Part shown: positions 9,366 through 18,418 of the stretch, piece after piece | Layout: each line of letters begins with the position of its first letter | Numbering within the stretch: position 1 is the first letter of the stretch | Source: Dyadobacter frigoris | Lineage (GTDB): Bacteria; Bacteroidota; Bacteroidia; Cytophagales; Spirosomataceae | Direction: 5' to 3' | Assembly: GCF_005280585.1 (NCBI RefSeq) | Contig: NZ_SZVO01000002.1 | Coordinates: forward strand, 257,005 to 321,004 | Length of the DNA stretch: 64,000 bases | Position numbers and translations under genes: made by a program | The notes under the pieces: model-generated | Told to the model about the DNA's origin: nothing | The model's input: only the letters and a program-made list of their open reading frames with translations | The model's database searches: none

Positions 9366-9388
9366 TTTTAATACATCGAAAACCTGCT

Positions 9389-11131
9389 ATGCCTGCGATC
9401 AACCAAGATAAACATATCATTTATCAGATTTTTACACGATTATTTGATAATCAAAATACAACAAATAAAATATACGGGACAATCCAGGAAAACGGCTCGG
9501 GGAAATTTAATGATATCACGGTTACCGCGCTGGAATCGATTAAAAAATTCGGGATCACGCATGTTTGGTATACCGGTATTATTGAACACGCGACCTTAAC
9601 CGATTACTCTGAATTTGGAATAAAAATCGATCACCCACTGATTGTTAAAGGAATGGCGGGCTCACCTTATGCCGTAAAAGATTATTACGATGTGGATCCG
9701 GACCTGGCCGTTGACGTGGTAAACCGGATGAAGGAATTTGAAGATCTCCTAAAAAGAACGCATGATTCCGGATTGAAAGTGATTATCGATTTCGTTCCTA
9801 ATCATGTTTCCCGTCAGTACCATTCCGATACTGCTCGTTCAGCCGGAATTAAAGATTTTGGCGAAGACGATGATACTTCGATAAGTTTTAGTCCGAACAA
9901 CAATTTTTACTACATTCCAAACCAGGATTTTATCGTTCCCGAAGGCCATAAACCGCCGGTTAACGTGATTGCTCCGTATTCAGAACGACCGGCAAAAGCA
10001 ACCGGAAATGATGTATTCCGGGCCCAGCCGAGTCAGTACGACTGGTATGAAACGATCAAACTGAATTATGGCGTAGATTATCTAAACGGCCATACTACCT
10101 ATTTTGATCCGATTCCGTCGACGTGGTTGAAAATGCGGGATATTCTCATTTTCTGGACTTCGAAAGGTGTGGATGGATTTCGCTGTGATATGGCAGAAAT
10201 GGTTCCGGTTGAGTTCTGGGGCTGGGTGATTCCGGAAATCAAAAAGATCAATCCTGATATTATTTTCATCGCCGAAATTTATAATCCTGTCGAGTATCAC
10301 AATTACCTTAAAAACGGCCAGTTTACTTATCTGTACGATAAAGTAGGTTTATACAATTCTCTTCGCCGTCTTATGGAAGGCGGCGGAACGGTTGAGGATA
10401 TTACCAGATTATGGCAGCAGGAATCAGGCGACATCTCTGAAAACATGCTGCGCTTTTTGGAAAACCATGACGAACAGCGTATTGCCTCAAAATATTTCGC
10501 CGGCGATTCATGGATTGCAGTACCGGCTATGACACTCAGCGCCACATTACACACGGGTCCTTTAATGATTTATTTCGGGCAGGAACTGGGTGTAAATCCA
10601 GTTGTATCCGAAGGTTTTCAGGGAGAAGATGGCCGGACAACGATTTTTGACTATTGGAGCGTTCCTGAAATTCAGGAATTTGCAAACGGGGGGAAATTTG
10701 ACGGCGAATTGTTGGCAACTGAACAAAAAAGACTCCGCGCTTTTTATGAAAATCTGAACAAGTTTGTCACCAAAAATGAAGCTGTTTATGCCGGAAGTTT
10801 TTATGATCTTCAATACGTAAATATTGACGGACAGAGCCAGGATTATGACAAAACGCGCGTTTACAGCTATTTACGCTATACTGATAAACAGAAACTTTTG
10901 TTCATTTATAATTTTGACAAAGAAAAATCCTGTCATACCAATGTACGTATTCCGCAGGATGCCTGGACCGATACTTTGAAACTAAAATCAACCGGATCTT
11001 ATATTTTGAAGCAGGTTTTCCCTTTGCTCATTTTAACCCCAAATATTAAACCATCAGAAATAACGTCTACCGGAATTCCGCTTACTTTACCACCGGTTTC
11101 AGTTTATGTCTATGAAATTCTGGAAGATTAA
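9389..11131 (+). CDS. GH13 alpha-amylase-family enzyme, cytoplasmic
   Basis: Alpha-amylase clan (GH13) enzyme acting on alpha-glucans or maltodextrins. The (beta/alpha)8 motifs are clear: region I VIIDFVPNHVSRQ, region II GFRCDMAEM with the nucleophile Asp near residue 267, region III FIAEIYNP with the acid/base Glu near 295, and region IV LENHDEQRI with the third Asp near 359. The ATG at 9389 is chosen over a GTG at 9344, which adds a short hydrophobic tail but no good signal peptide. The protein is therefore likely intracellular, cutting imported oligosaccharides to feed the divergent GH65/PgmB unit. Subfamily and linkage specificity are unknown. Confidence 0.88.
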   Translation: MPAINQDKHIIYQIFTRLFDNQNTTNKIYGTIQENGSGKFNDITVTALESIKKFGITHVWYTGIIEHATLTDYSEFGIKIDHPLIVKGMAGSPYAVKDYYDVDPDLAVDVVNRMKEFEDLLKRTHDSGLKVIIDFVPNHVSRQYHSDTARSAGIKDFGEDDDTSISFSPNNNFYYIPNQDFIVPEGHKPPVNVIAPYSERPAKATGNDVFRAQPSQYDWYETIKLNYGVDYLNGHTTYFDPIPSTWLKMRDILIFWTSKGVDGFRCDMAEMVPVEFWGWVIPEIKKINPDIIFIAEIYNPVEYHNYLKNGQFTYLYDKVGLYNSLRRLMEGGGTVEDITRLWQQESGDISENMLRFLENHDEQRIASKYFAGDSWIAVPAMTLSATLHTGPLMIYFGQELGVNPVVSEGFQGEDGRTTIFDYWSVPEIQEFANGGKFDGELLATEQKRLRAFYENLNKFVTKNEAVYAGSFYDLQYVNIDGQSQDYDKTRVYSYLRYTDKQKLLFIYNFDKEKSCHTNVRIPQDAWTDTLKLKSTGSYILKQVFPLLILTPNIKPSEITSTGIPLTLPPVSVYVYEILED

Positions 11132-11140
11132 AATTCAGAC

Positions 11141-11220
11141 AACACAGGAAAATTGGCTCCTTTTTAACACTAAAATGAAGTGGAAAGATTGATATTTATG
11201 AATGCTGGTTTTCCTGTGTT
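11141..11220. repeat. 12-bp inverted repeat after the GH13 gene
   Basis: AACACAGGAAAA (11141-11152) and its exact complement TTTTCCTGTGTT (11209-11220) are 56 bp apart, directly after the GH13 stop. The arms could form a long stem-loop in the 3' untranslated region. No T-run of terminator type follows. Confidence 0.4.
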
Positions 11221-11370
11221 TCAAGAAAATGAAATTTTTAATATTCCAATACATCCTTGCACTATTGAAACAAAAGTCCTATCCGAATCAAAAGAAGTAT
11301 TAAATTTACGTTAATGGCACGGCATTTATTTATTTCAAGCCCGATATAAACGCTTTAATCCTTCTATCCT

Positions 11371-13362
11371 ATGAGCAGCGTTTTAGATCCAAACCGTATC
11401 AATTATCTCGGGAAATTTGTTGAACTCATCCGAAGTTCCTTTCATGCAAAAACGAATAAGAATAAACCTTTTTCGGAAATCCTTACCAGTATTCTGATGG
11501 ATCGCCGCGAAAAAGATCTTTTGGCGGAACAGATATACTCCATTCTTATTTCAGCAAAATTTGTATCACTGCTTACAGAAGCTGAAATTGGCTCGACTCG
11601 TGGCTTTTTCTCTGATGCATCAGCCCGTTTAGGTTACAAATTTCTTCCGCCCGTTCATGAAGAAACGGAACTTCGCACGCAGTTTGACAATCTGTTTAAT
11701 AACAAAAAAGATTACTTCTGGGTACAGGCCATTCCGGATGAAAACTGGTGTAGTTTCTTTGCCGATATTTTCATTGAAAACAGCCCGACACTAAAACAGC
11801 ATATAGAAAAAGAGCTTTTAAATTCCATTTTGGTACTTGCTCAACGCGCCGCCAATCTGGGAATTGAACCGGAAGTTATCTCAAAAATACCTCGCGTAGA
11901 TGATCTTGATTCTCCTTTTTTAGGATTGAATCGTGAAGTGATGCTGTATGTTGAAAAAACATTAAACCAGTTCGACTATAAAAATGAAGACCGGGATAAT
12001 GATTACAAACATATTCTGGTGATGATCAATCAGTGTAAAAGCCAGGTTACATATATCTACAAACACAAAGATCTTTTTGGAATAAGTCTTCAGCTCACAG
12101 CGTTGATCCGTCAGCTGGAACAATATCTCAAACGGCTGACACAACTGCTTGACTTGCTGCAAACCAATGAAAAAGCCAGACAATGGCTCATAATAACGCA
12201 TTTGCTGAAAGAGTTTGTCTATGCAGAAAATACAAAATACAGCCTGCGAAAGCACTTTTCTATTAATCTGCAATTACTGACTTTCAAAGTCATTGAAAAT
12301 ACTTCGAAAACGGGAGAACATTATATTTCTTCGGACAAGGCGGGTTACTGGAAATTATTTCGAAGGGCTTTGGGTGGAGGTGTCGTTGTAGGTTTGTTGT
12401 GCTGCAACAAAACAAGATTATATTTCCAACATCTGCCTATTTTCTGGGAAGCCTTTTTTTACAGTATGAATTATTCGATCGGCTTCATGCTGATCCACAT
12501 ACTTGGCTTTACAATCGCGACTAAACAGCCGGCAATGACGGCTTCTACCATTGCGGCAAATCTCAGTAACAATGGTGAAAATCCTAACTGGCTGGAAACG
12601 ACAACCCAGCTTTTGATCAGACTGATCCGTAGCCAGTTTATCTCGCTTGTAGGAAATGCAGCTATCGCTTTTCCGGTTGCCTATGGCCTCGACAGAGTTT
12701 ATTATTATGTTTACGGATACCACATTGCTGATGCCGCAAAAGCGATAAAACTGATCGGCGAACTTAATGTCTGGGAAAGTCTGGCTATTCCCCATGCCGC
12801 TCTTGCCGGAGCTTATTTAATGATATCAGGCTTAATTTCAGGATATTATGAAAACAAATGGATTTATGACAAATATACTTTAAGAATCAAAAGTCATCCG
12901 GGACTTATCCGGTTTTTCGGACAGGAAAAACTGAACAGGATTGCACTTTACCTTGAACATAATTTTGGCGCTTTGGCAGGAAATTTTGCACTGGGTGTCT
13001 TTCTCGGAGCAACCAGCGCGGTTGGTTTTACATTAGGCTTACCTCTGGATATTCGTCACATTACATTTGCATCTGGGAATTTCGGGCTGGCTTTTGCCGG
13101 ATTGCACAGCCATATTTCCACAGATCTGTGGATTAATTCCATTATAGGTATTTCGTGTATCGGTATAATGAACGTGCTTGTAAGTTTCGGACTTTCCATT
13201 GCATTCGCTCTGAAATCAAGAAATGCAAAATTCAGTGAAGTGAAAAGCTTGCTGGGAAACCTATCCTGGCAATTTTTTCACCACGGTTCAGCATTCTTTT
13301 TTCCTATTAAAGAACCTGCTGTCGGCAATGATGAGCTGCCAGAAGCGTTTGTTAACAGATAG
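11371..13362 (+). CDS. Gcr-type 'site-specific recombinase' family membrane protein
   Basis: Belongs by overall sequence to the family named site-specific recombinase (Pfam SpecificRecomb, gonococcal Gcr), 663 aa as usual. What is visible does not look like a recombinase: the first 330 residues are helical and charged, and the remainder has several hydrophobic helices (for example FYSMNYSIGFMLIHILGFTIA, IAIPHAALAGAYLMISGLISG, LAGNFALGVFLGATSAVGFTLGLPLDIRH), which indicates an integral membrane protein. No catalytic Tyr/Ser recombinase motif is seen. The ATG at 11371 is the clear start. It is a single gene with 239 bp upstream. Confidence 0.75.
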   Translation: MSSVLDPNRINYLGKFVELIRSSFHAKTNKNKPFSEILTSILMDRREKDLLAEQIYSILISAKFVSLLTEAEIGSTRGFFSDASARLGYKFLPPVHEETELRTQFDNLFNNKKDYFWVQAIPDENWCSFFADIFIENSPTLKQHIEKELLNSILVLAQRAANLGIEPEVISKIPRVDDLDSPFLGLNREVMLYVEKTLNQFDYKNEDRDNDYKHILVMINQCKSQVTYIYKHKDLFGISLQLTALIRQLEQYLKRLTQLLDLLQTNEKARQWLIITHLLKEFVYAENTKYSLRKHFSINLQLLTFKVIENTSKTGEHYISSDKAGYWKLFRRALGGGVVVGLLCCNKTRLYFQHLPIFWEAFFYSMNYSIGFMLIHILGFTIATKQPAMTASTIAANLSNNGENPNWLETTTQLLIRLIRSQFISLVGNAAIAFPVAYGLDRVYYYVYGYHIADAAKAIKLIGELNVWESLAIPHAALAGAYLMISGLISGYYENKWIYDKYTLRIKSHPGLIRFFGQEKLNRIALYLEHNFGALAGNFALGVFLGATSAVGFTLGLPLDIRHITFASGNFGLAFAGLHSHISTDLWINSIIGISCIGIMNVLVSFGLSIAFALKSRNAKFSEVKSLLGNLSWQFFHHGSAFFFPIKEPAVGNDELPEAFVNR

Positions 13363-13523
13363 ATGCGAAAGTGATAAAGGAAGTCGTTTTAATGAAGACA
13401 ATTATATTTCCAAAATATGATAAATTTGTTTTAAATAGCGGTTTTGGTAGCCTGAGCGATATAGATATTGCACAAAATTCACTTTATTGTTAAAAATAAT
13501 TTCTCCTTAAAGATTATCACGTT

Positions 13524-14387
13524 ATGAACAGCGGTAAATTATTACCTGCAATGAAAATAAGAATTGCTTTTTTACAATTATTCACATTTTCATTAATAAT
13601 ATTTTTCTCAGCAGAATCACAGGCGCAATTAGCCACACAGAAAGCTTTTACCCAAAAAATGGAGCTTCCCGGCAACGGTGATTTGGGGACACAGGTTTTA
13701 CGCATGGCCGAATCTTTTTTAGGCACACCTTATGTTGCAAGCACACTGGAAGGAAATCCGACAGAAAAGCTTGTCTGTAAGTTTGATGGACTGGATTGTA
13801 CTACACTAGTGGAAAGTTCGATTGCACTGGCACTTGCCAAAAGTGAGAATCTGAATTATGATGGCTACAAAACAGAACTTACCAAAATCCGGTACAGAGA
13901 CGGTGTGATAGATGGTTACCCTTCAAGATTACATTATGTTTTGGACTGGATGTATGAAAATGAAAAGCGCGGCCTACTGGAAGATATAACTTCCAAGGTA
14001 GGTGGCGTGCCTTTTAAAAAGGAAATTAATTTTATGTCAACCCATGCGAATTTTTATCCCGCGCTGGACAATACGGAGGTTTGGGAAAAAATTAAAGAAC
14101 AGGAAAACATTATCAACAGCCGGGAATATTCTTACATTCCAAAAGCGTCGCTCCAAAAAGCAGAACCTATGCTGCGCGACGGCGATATTGTTGCTTTCAC
14201 TTCATCGGTAGAAGGACTTGATTGTAACCACATGGGCATTATCACAAAAATTGGAAACCGTGCATACTTATTGCACGCATCACTGGCAGGAAAAAAAGTA
14301 ATTTTATCCGCCCTGCCGTTAGCAGAATACGTGGCATCAGTTCCTAAACATACAGGAATGATCGTGGCGCGGCTCACAGAACAATAA
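13524..14387 (+). CDS. DUF1460 N-acetylmuramoyl-L-alanine amidase-like protein
   Basis: Exported DUF1460 protein, a family with a papain/NlpC-like fold proposed to cut peptidoglycan stem peptides or the amide bond in the periplasm. A signal peptide is present (AFLQLFTFSLIIFFSAESQAQ). The conserved core follows: FLGTPYVASTLEG, the catalytic Cys in GLDCTTLVES, RLHYVLDWMYEN, and the later DGDIVAFTSSVEGLDCNHMGI with the probable catalytic His. Either the ATG at 13524 or the one at 13551 could start; the second gives a shorter, better signal peptide. It is followed after 3 bp by the MscS channel gene, so the two form an envelope-related operon. Confidence 0.85.
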   Translation: MNSGKLLPAMKIRIAFLQLFTFSLIIFFSAESQAQLATQKAFTQKMELPGNGDLGTQVLRMAESFLGTPYVASTLEGNPTEKLVCKFDGLDCTTLVESSIALALAKSENLNYDGYKTELTKIRYRDGVIDGYPSRLHYVLDWMYENEKRGLLEDITSKVGGVPFKKEINFMSTHANFYPALDNTEVWEKIKEQENIINSREYSYIPKASLQKAEPMLRDGDIVAFTSSVEGLDCNHMGIITKIGNRAYLLHASLAGKKVILSALPLAEYVASVPKHTGMIVARLTEQ

Positions 14388-14390
14388 GCA

Positions 14391-15452
14391 ATGAATAATT
14401 TCCTGGAATTACTTGATTACAAAAACTCTCCCTGGCTAATCATTCTGCTAGTCACGCTGATAGGCTTGGTGATTAGTCTGATTGTTATAAAAACAATTGC
14501 TATTACGGCACGAAAAAAAGAATGGCCCGTGGTCAGGGCAATTCACGAGAATCAAACGAGTGTTCTGTATTTTTTCATTCCGTTACTAATCATAACGTTA
14601 ATAACTAAAACGTATTCCGAATCACATCCAGAGTATGAATTTACACATGGCATCAGCAAAATAGCGCTGATTGCGGTAAGTACCTGGTTAATGACGCGCA
14701 TTGTGATCATCATTGAAAAAATCCTGATTGCCAAACTGGATTTTGACACGCCGGATAATAATGAAGCGAGAAAATTTTACACCAAAATTAAATTTGTAAA
14801 AAGGATTGTAATCATTCTGACGATCGTTTTTGGTGTTTCGATATTATTATTGAGTTTTGACAGCGTTCGGCAATATGGTGTTGGCATCCTTACTTCGGCG
14901 GGTATTGTCAGTGTAATTATTGGTTTTGCGGCGCAAAAATCGCTTGGAAATCTTCTCGCTGGTATTCAAATCGCCTTTACCCAACCTATCAAAATCGACG
15001 ATGTTGTGATTGTTGAAGGTGAATGGGGACGGATTGAAGAAATAAACCTTACCTATGTCGTTGTTAATATCTGGGATTTACGCCGGATGGTTTTGCCGAT
15101 AACCTATTTCATCGAAAAACCTTTTCAAAACTGGACCAGAAATGATAGCACGTTAATTGGTACTGCATTTTTCAATTTGAATTATCATACGCCAGTTGAA
15201 AAATTACGCGAAAAACTGGAAGAAATTCTTCTGAACACACCTCTTTGGGATGGTAAATCATGGGCATTGCAAGTAACTGATACGCAGGCACAATTCATGG
15301 TTGTCCGCGCCATTATGTCTGCCAGGAATTCTTCACAAGCATTTGACCTGCGCTGTCTGGTTCGCGAAAAAATCATTGAATTTATTAGAGATGAATATCC
15401 GGAATCTCTGCCGGGATTGATGATTGAAGGAAAATCCCTGCCCACGGAATAA
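14391..15452 (+). CDS. MscS-family mechanosensitive ion channel
   Basis: Small-conductance mechanosensitive channel that would release solutes on osmotic downshock. There are about four membrane helices: 17-38, 58-77, 93-112 and the pore-lining TM3 region GVGILTSAGIVSVIIGFAAQKSLGNLLAG, followed by the beta domain (IKIDDVVIVEGEWGRIEEI) and an alpha/beta cytoplasmic domain. Length (353 aa) is normal. The stop codon (15450-15452) lies inside a REP-like palindrome, so the last residues (PTE) are encoded by the repeat. It probably shares a transcript with the DUF1460 gene 3 bp upstream. Confidence 0.9.
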   Translation: MNNFLELLDYKNSPWLIILLVTLIGLVISLIVIKTIAITARKKEWPVVRAIHENQTSVLYFFIPLLIITLITKTYSESHPEYEFTHGISKIALIAVSTWLMTRIVIIIEKILIAKLDFDTPDNNEARKFYTKIKFVKRIVIILTIVFGVSILLLSFDSVRQYGVGILTSAGIVSVIIGFAAQKSLGNLLAGIQIAFTQPIKIDDVVIVEGEWGRIEEINLTYVVVNIWDLRRMVLPITYFIEKPFQNWTRNDSTLIGTAFFNLNYHTPVEKLREKLEEILLNTPLWDGKSWALQVTDTQAQFMVVRAIMSARNSSQAFDLRCLVREKIIEFIRDEYPESLPGLMIEGKSLPTE

Positions 15453-15553
15453 ATTCCGTGGCTACAATGTCGGCGATACCTACGGTATTTATTCATATCA
15501 ACCCAAATACCGTAGGTATGCCCGACATTGTAGCCGCGGGTTTCAACCCACGG
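15442..15553. repeat. Inverted pair of REP-like elements (distal copies)
   Basis: Two copies of the element found after the 49.9-kb transposase gene face each other. Left unit: palindrome 15442-15461, linker with CTAC (GTAG on the minus strand), small hairpin ATACC/GGTAT at 15476-15488. Right unit: small hairpin 15507-15519, linker ending in GTAG (15530-15533), palindrome 15534-15553 in which the inner pairs have changed together (GGAAT/ATTCC to GGGTT/AACCC). The whole block forms one long cruciform, like a BIME of enterobacteria, and contains the mscS stop codon. Confidence 0.8.
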
Positions 15554-15570
15554 AAAAAACCATAATCCAA

Positions 15571-15612
15571 AAAAAATGGCCATCGAAACCCGATGGCCAT
15601 TTTTTGTCTTAC
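15571..15612 (+). terminator. Rho-independent terminator after mscS
   Basis: A perfect 15-bp stem (15571-15585 with 15591-15605) around the 5-nt loop AAACC; the right arm ends in six T. This is the transcription end of the DUF1460-MscS unit, about 120 bp after the stop and beyond the REP pair, which is therefore transcribed as 3' untranslated region. Confidence 0.85.
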
Positions 15613-16041
15613 TACTCACCTCTCAATTTAACTTATTACAGTTAAGCGTTGAATCTTACATGCTGCCAATGAGACATCGGACAGCGTCGATAGAGAGTTT
15701 CTATCAATTTCTTTTTCCGTTTCCTGATCAAATTTAAAACGGTTTATATTTTTCATTGCCTCGGATCAACTAAGACACTTTTCAAAAGTCCAATCTTAAT
15801 TATTTTCCTTCGACAAGATCCTATTTTCTCTAATTATGAAATAAATAACCCAAAAGTTTCTCATTTTAATATGACAATAAGTCTTGCCGCGGCCCCTTTA
15901 TTGTCAACTTTGAATTACTAAAAATTGAAACTATCCTTCCCCTTTGTTATTTCAATAAGAACAGGCGTAATATTAAATCCTTAAAGACTGAAAAGTAAAC
16001 TACCAACTGAAACGGCGATGCTAAATTTATACGATTGAAAA
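15613..16041. other. Intergenic region, no gene seen
   Basis: About 430 bp of AT-rich sequence between the mscS terminator and the hairpin after the kinase gene. No open frame with credible composition, RNA gene or repeat was recognised. Confidence 0.5.
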
Positions 16042-16088
16042 TCATTTGTATCATAAAATCAGTCAGACCGATTTTATGATACAAATGA
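16042..16088 (-). terminator. Perfect 19-bp stem-loop downstream of the histidine kinase
   Basis: Arm 16042-16060 pairs without mismatch with arm 16070-16088 around a 9-nt loop. It lies 65 bp after the kinase stop on the minus strand, and the minus-strand sequence after the stem is ATTTTC, a weak T-run. Most likely the terminator of the two-component operon; the unusually long perfect stem could also be a protein-binding site. Confidence 0.55.
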
Positions 16089-16152
16089 CCTCAGACCTTG
16101 TTAAAGTCAGATTAATGCCAAATTAAAATCAAATTAAAAAGAAAGTCACTTT

Positions 16153-17523
16153 TCAGAAAGGGGGGAATTTTAACGTAAAAGTACTCCCCAGGCCGACTTT
16201 GGATTCAACCTCAATACTTGCGCCCTGCATTGTGATAATGCGTTTTGTAAGCGCTAAACCTATACCATAACCGGCTTTGCTCATCGTAGTGGCGCTGCGG
16301 TAAAAGGTGTCAAAAACATAAGGTAATTCCGCAGCTGCAATGCCCATGCCCACATCTTTGAAAGAAATCTTGATCAGATCCTTATCAATTTCAAGAAACA
16401 CATTAACGCTATGATTATCAGAATATTTACAAGCATTATCCATCAGATTCATGAAGGCCGTTCTCAATAAACTTTCATCGCCATAGCGTAATAATTCTTC
16501 CTCATTTTCCGGAATCTGGTCATAGTTAATATGTACCTGATATCCCGGATTTTTTTGCTGGATAGAAGATTGTGCCTGCCACAAAACCTCATCAATCCTG
16601 ATTTTGGAAAACGTAACACGAAATGCATGTTCCTCCGTTCTTGCCAGTTCAAGCAATCTGCTCACGAGTTCATTCATTTCCTTCACCTCTTCCAGAATTC
16701 CTTTTAAAGCTTCCTCATAATAGTCCCGGTCTCTGGCCTTCATGAGCGTAACTTCAACTTCGCTCATAATTAAGGCCAGCGGAGTACGTAATTCATGAGA
16801 TGCATGTGAAACGAAATTCTTCTGGGCTACAAATGCGATTTCAAGCCGGTTCAGCATGAGGTTAAATGTTTGTGCCAGCAGGGCCAGCTCATCCTTTTCT
16901 CTCCCTACCGTTACCTTGTCATGAAGATTCCCGGCAGAAATATTATTTACCTGGGCAATAATATCAGAAACCGGTTTTATCGCATCCGTGGCAAACTGCC
17001 AGCCGGCCACTCCTACCAATACCAGTGAAAGCAGCCAGCCAATAACCAGAATCTCCCTTAATCGCTGTAATTGATTTGTACCAAGATGATCATTTGCTAT
17101 GGCCACTACTACCCAGGGTTTCCGATGGTCCTGCAAAATATGCCTTATTACAATAACTTCTTTTTTGGCATGTTTGGTATGAATTTCCCGACCACTTCTG
17201 GCATCATTCAGCATTTGATGTGTCAGAATAAATTCAAAAGAACCACTGTTAAAAATTACCGAATCCGAGCCGTTATAAATCGTTATCTCTTCATCAAGTA
17301 ATACGGTATTATTTTCTTTTTCAATTTTTGCAATATCCGCCTTACTGATCCCATTACTGGCCTCTACCAGCTGCGCGATTGTCTGCCCACGTTCATTCAG
17401 GAAAGAATAAAACTGTTTTTCCCGGTACTGATCATAGAAATAATAAATCGACAAACAAAAAAGAGCCATGATGGATCCAACCAGCATGGTAAACAGTAAA
17501 GTAAGACGGGTTTTTATGTTCAT
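16153..17523 (-). CDS. Sensor histidine kinase (HAMP, OmpR-type partner)
   Basis: Membrane histidine kinase of 456 aa. It has an N-terminal membrane helix (about 8-30), a periplasmic sensor of about 130 residues, a second helix (about 157-178), a HAMP linker (AIKPVSDIIAQVNNISAGNL), the H-box with phospho-acceptor H243 in SHASHELRTPLA, N-box MNLMDNACKYSDN, G1 DVGMGI and G2 GYGIGLALTK. Architecture and neighbour resemble heavy-metal or envelope-stress kinases (CusS/ArlS type), but the signal cannot be told. The start codon overlaps the regulator stop by 4 bp, so the two are translationally coupled. Confidence 0.93.
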   Translation of the reverse strand: MNIKTRLTLLFTMLVGSIMALFCLSIYYFYDQYREKQFYSFLNERGQTIAQLVEASNGISKADIAKIEKENNTVLLDEEITIYNGSDSVIFNSGSFEFILTHQMLNDARSGREIHTKHAKKEVIVIRHILQDHRKPWVVVAIANDHLGTNQLQRLREILVIGWLLSLVLVGVAGWQFATDAIKPVSDIIAQVNNISAGNLHDKVTVGREKDELALLAQTFNLMLNRLEIAFVAQKNFVSHASHELRTPLALIMSEVEVTLMKARDRDYYEEALKGILEEVKEMNELVSRLLELARTEEHAFRVTFSKIRIDEVLWQAQSSIQQKNPGYQVHINYDQIPENEEELLRYGDESLLRTAFMNLMDNACKYSDNHSVNVFLEIDKDLIKISFKDVGMGIAAAELPYVFDTFYRSATTMSKAGYGIGLALTKRIITMQGASIEVESKVGLGSTFTLKFPPF

Positions 17524-18197
17524 TCTTCCTTAAAAATATAACCCATTCCAACCACCGTATGAATTAGTTTGGTGGTATAATCTTTATCAACTTTTTTACG
17601 TAAGAAATTGATATATACATCAATAACATTGGTTCCTGTATCAAAACGAATATCCCAAACCTGTTCTGCAATATCAACTCTTGACACTACCCTGCCCCTG
17701 TTTCGCATCAGATATTCCAGTAAAGCAAATTCCTTTGCCGTCAGGTCAATCCGGTTGCCTGCTCTTCTGGCTACTTTTTCATCCAGGTTTAATTCCAGAT
17801 CGGCAAGTTTCAATATCTGGCTTGATTGCTCCCGGTTGCTATTTCTTTGTGATAAAACTTTAATACGAGCGATCAATTCCCGAAATTCAAATGGTTTTAC
17901 CAAATAGTCATCCCCGCCTGCTTCAAAGCCATCGAGCTTGTCATCAATTGTGCCAAGTGCTGTCAAAAACAAAATTGGCGTGGCCAATCCGTCATTTCTA
18001 AGTTGTTTTGCCAAATCGTATCCATTGAGTAATGGCAGATTAACGTCCAGGATAATTACATCAAATCTGTAGTTAGAAGCCATTTTCTTACCAACCTGGC
18101 CATCATAGGCTAGTTCAACTTCCCACGATTGTTCTTCAAGACCGCGTTTTAAAAATCCAGCCAGCTTTGGCTCATCTTCTACAACTAATATTTTCAT
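17520..18197 (-). CDS. OmpR/PhoB-family response regulator
   Basis: Two-domain transcription regulator (225 aa). The receiver has acidic residues in VVEDEPK, phospho-acceptor D51 in VIILDVNLPLLNGYD, Thr in ILFLTALG and Lys in YLVKPFEF. The C-terminal winged-helix DNA-binding domain carries IDLTAKEFALLEYLMRNRGRVVSR and the end VHTVVGMGYIFKEE. It is transcribed first, with the kinase gene overlapping its stop. Its target genes are unknown; autoregulation is usual for this type. Confidence 0.95.
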   Translation of the reverse strand: MKILVVEDEPKLAGFLKRGLEEQSWEVELAYDGQVGKKMASNYRFDVIILDVNLPLLNGYDLAKQLRNDGLATPILFLTALGTIDDKLDGFEAGGDDYLVKPFEFRELIARIKVLSQRNSNREQSSQILKLADLELNLDEKVARRAGNRIDLTAKEFALLEYLMRNRGRVVSRVDIAEQVWDIRFDTGTNVIDVYINFLRKKVDKDYTTKLIHTVVGMGYIFKEE

Positions 18198-18257
18198 ACG
18201 CTTAGGGTTTTTCTGAAAAATCTACCAAATGTGGCACGGATTTCAGACATTTCATAA

Positions 18258-18289
18258 AAAAAGCCACTCGATGAACCGAATGGCTTTTT
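18258..18289 (-). terminator. Terminator after the DinB gene
   Basis: AAAAAGCCACTCG (18258-18270) pairs with 18277-18289 with one mismatch and a 6-nt loop. Read on the minus strand it follows the DinB stop and ends in a T-run, separating that gene from the downstream two-component operon. Confidence 0.75.
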
Positions 18290-18418
18290 GACATATATCC
18301 ACACCATTAAAGAGATTGTATTCATAGAATACTACCTTCAATTATTATGCAAAATAGAACTTTTTCTTAGTATTTAACACAATGTTTCTAAGAAATACAA
18401 AATTTTATGCAAGTCAGG

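Noticed and set aside
15185..15645. Open frames on both strands crossing the mscS end and the REP pair
   Set aside because: They overlap the well-supported channel gene or arise from the palindrome, which keeps frames open on both strands; their products have no recognisable features.
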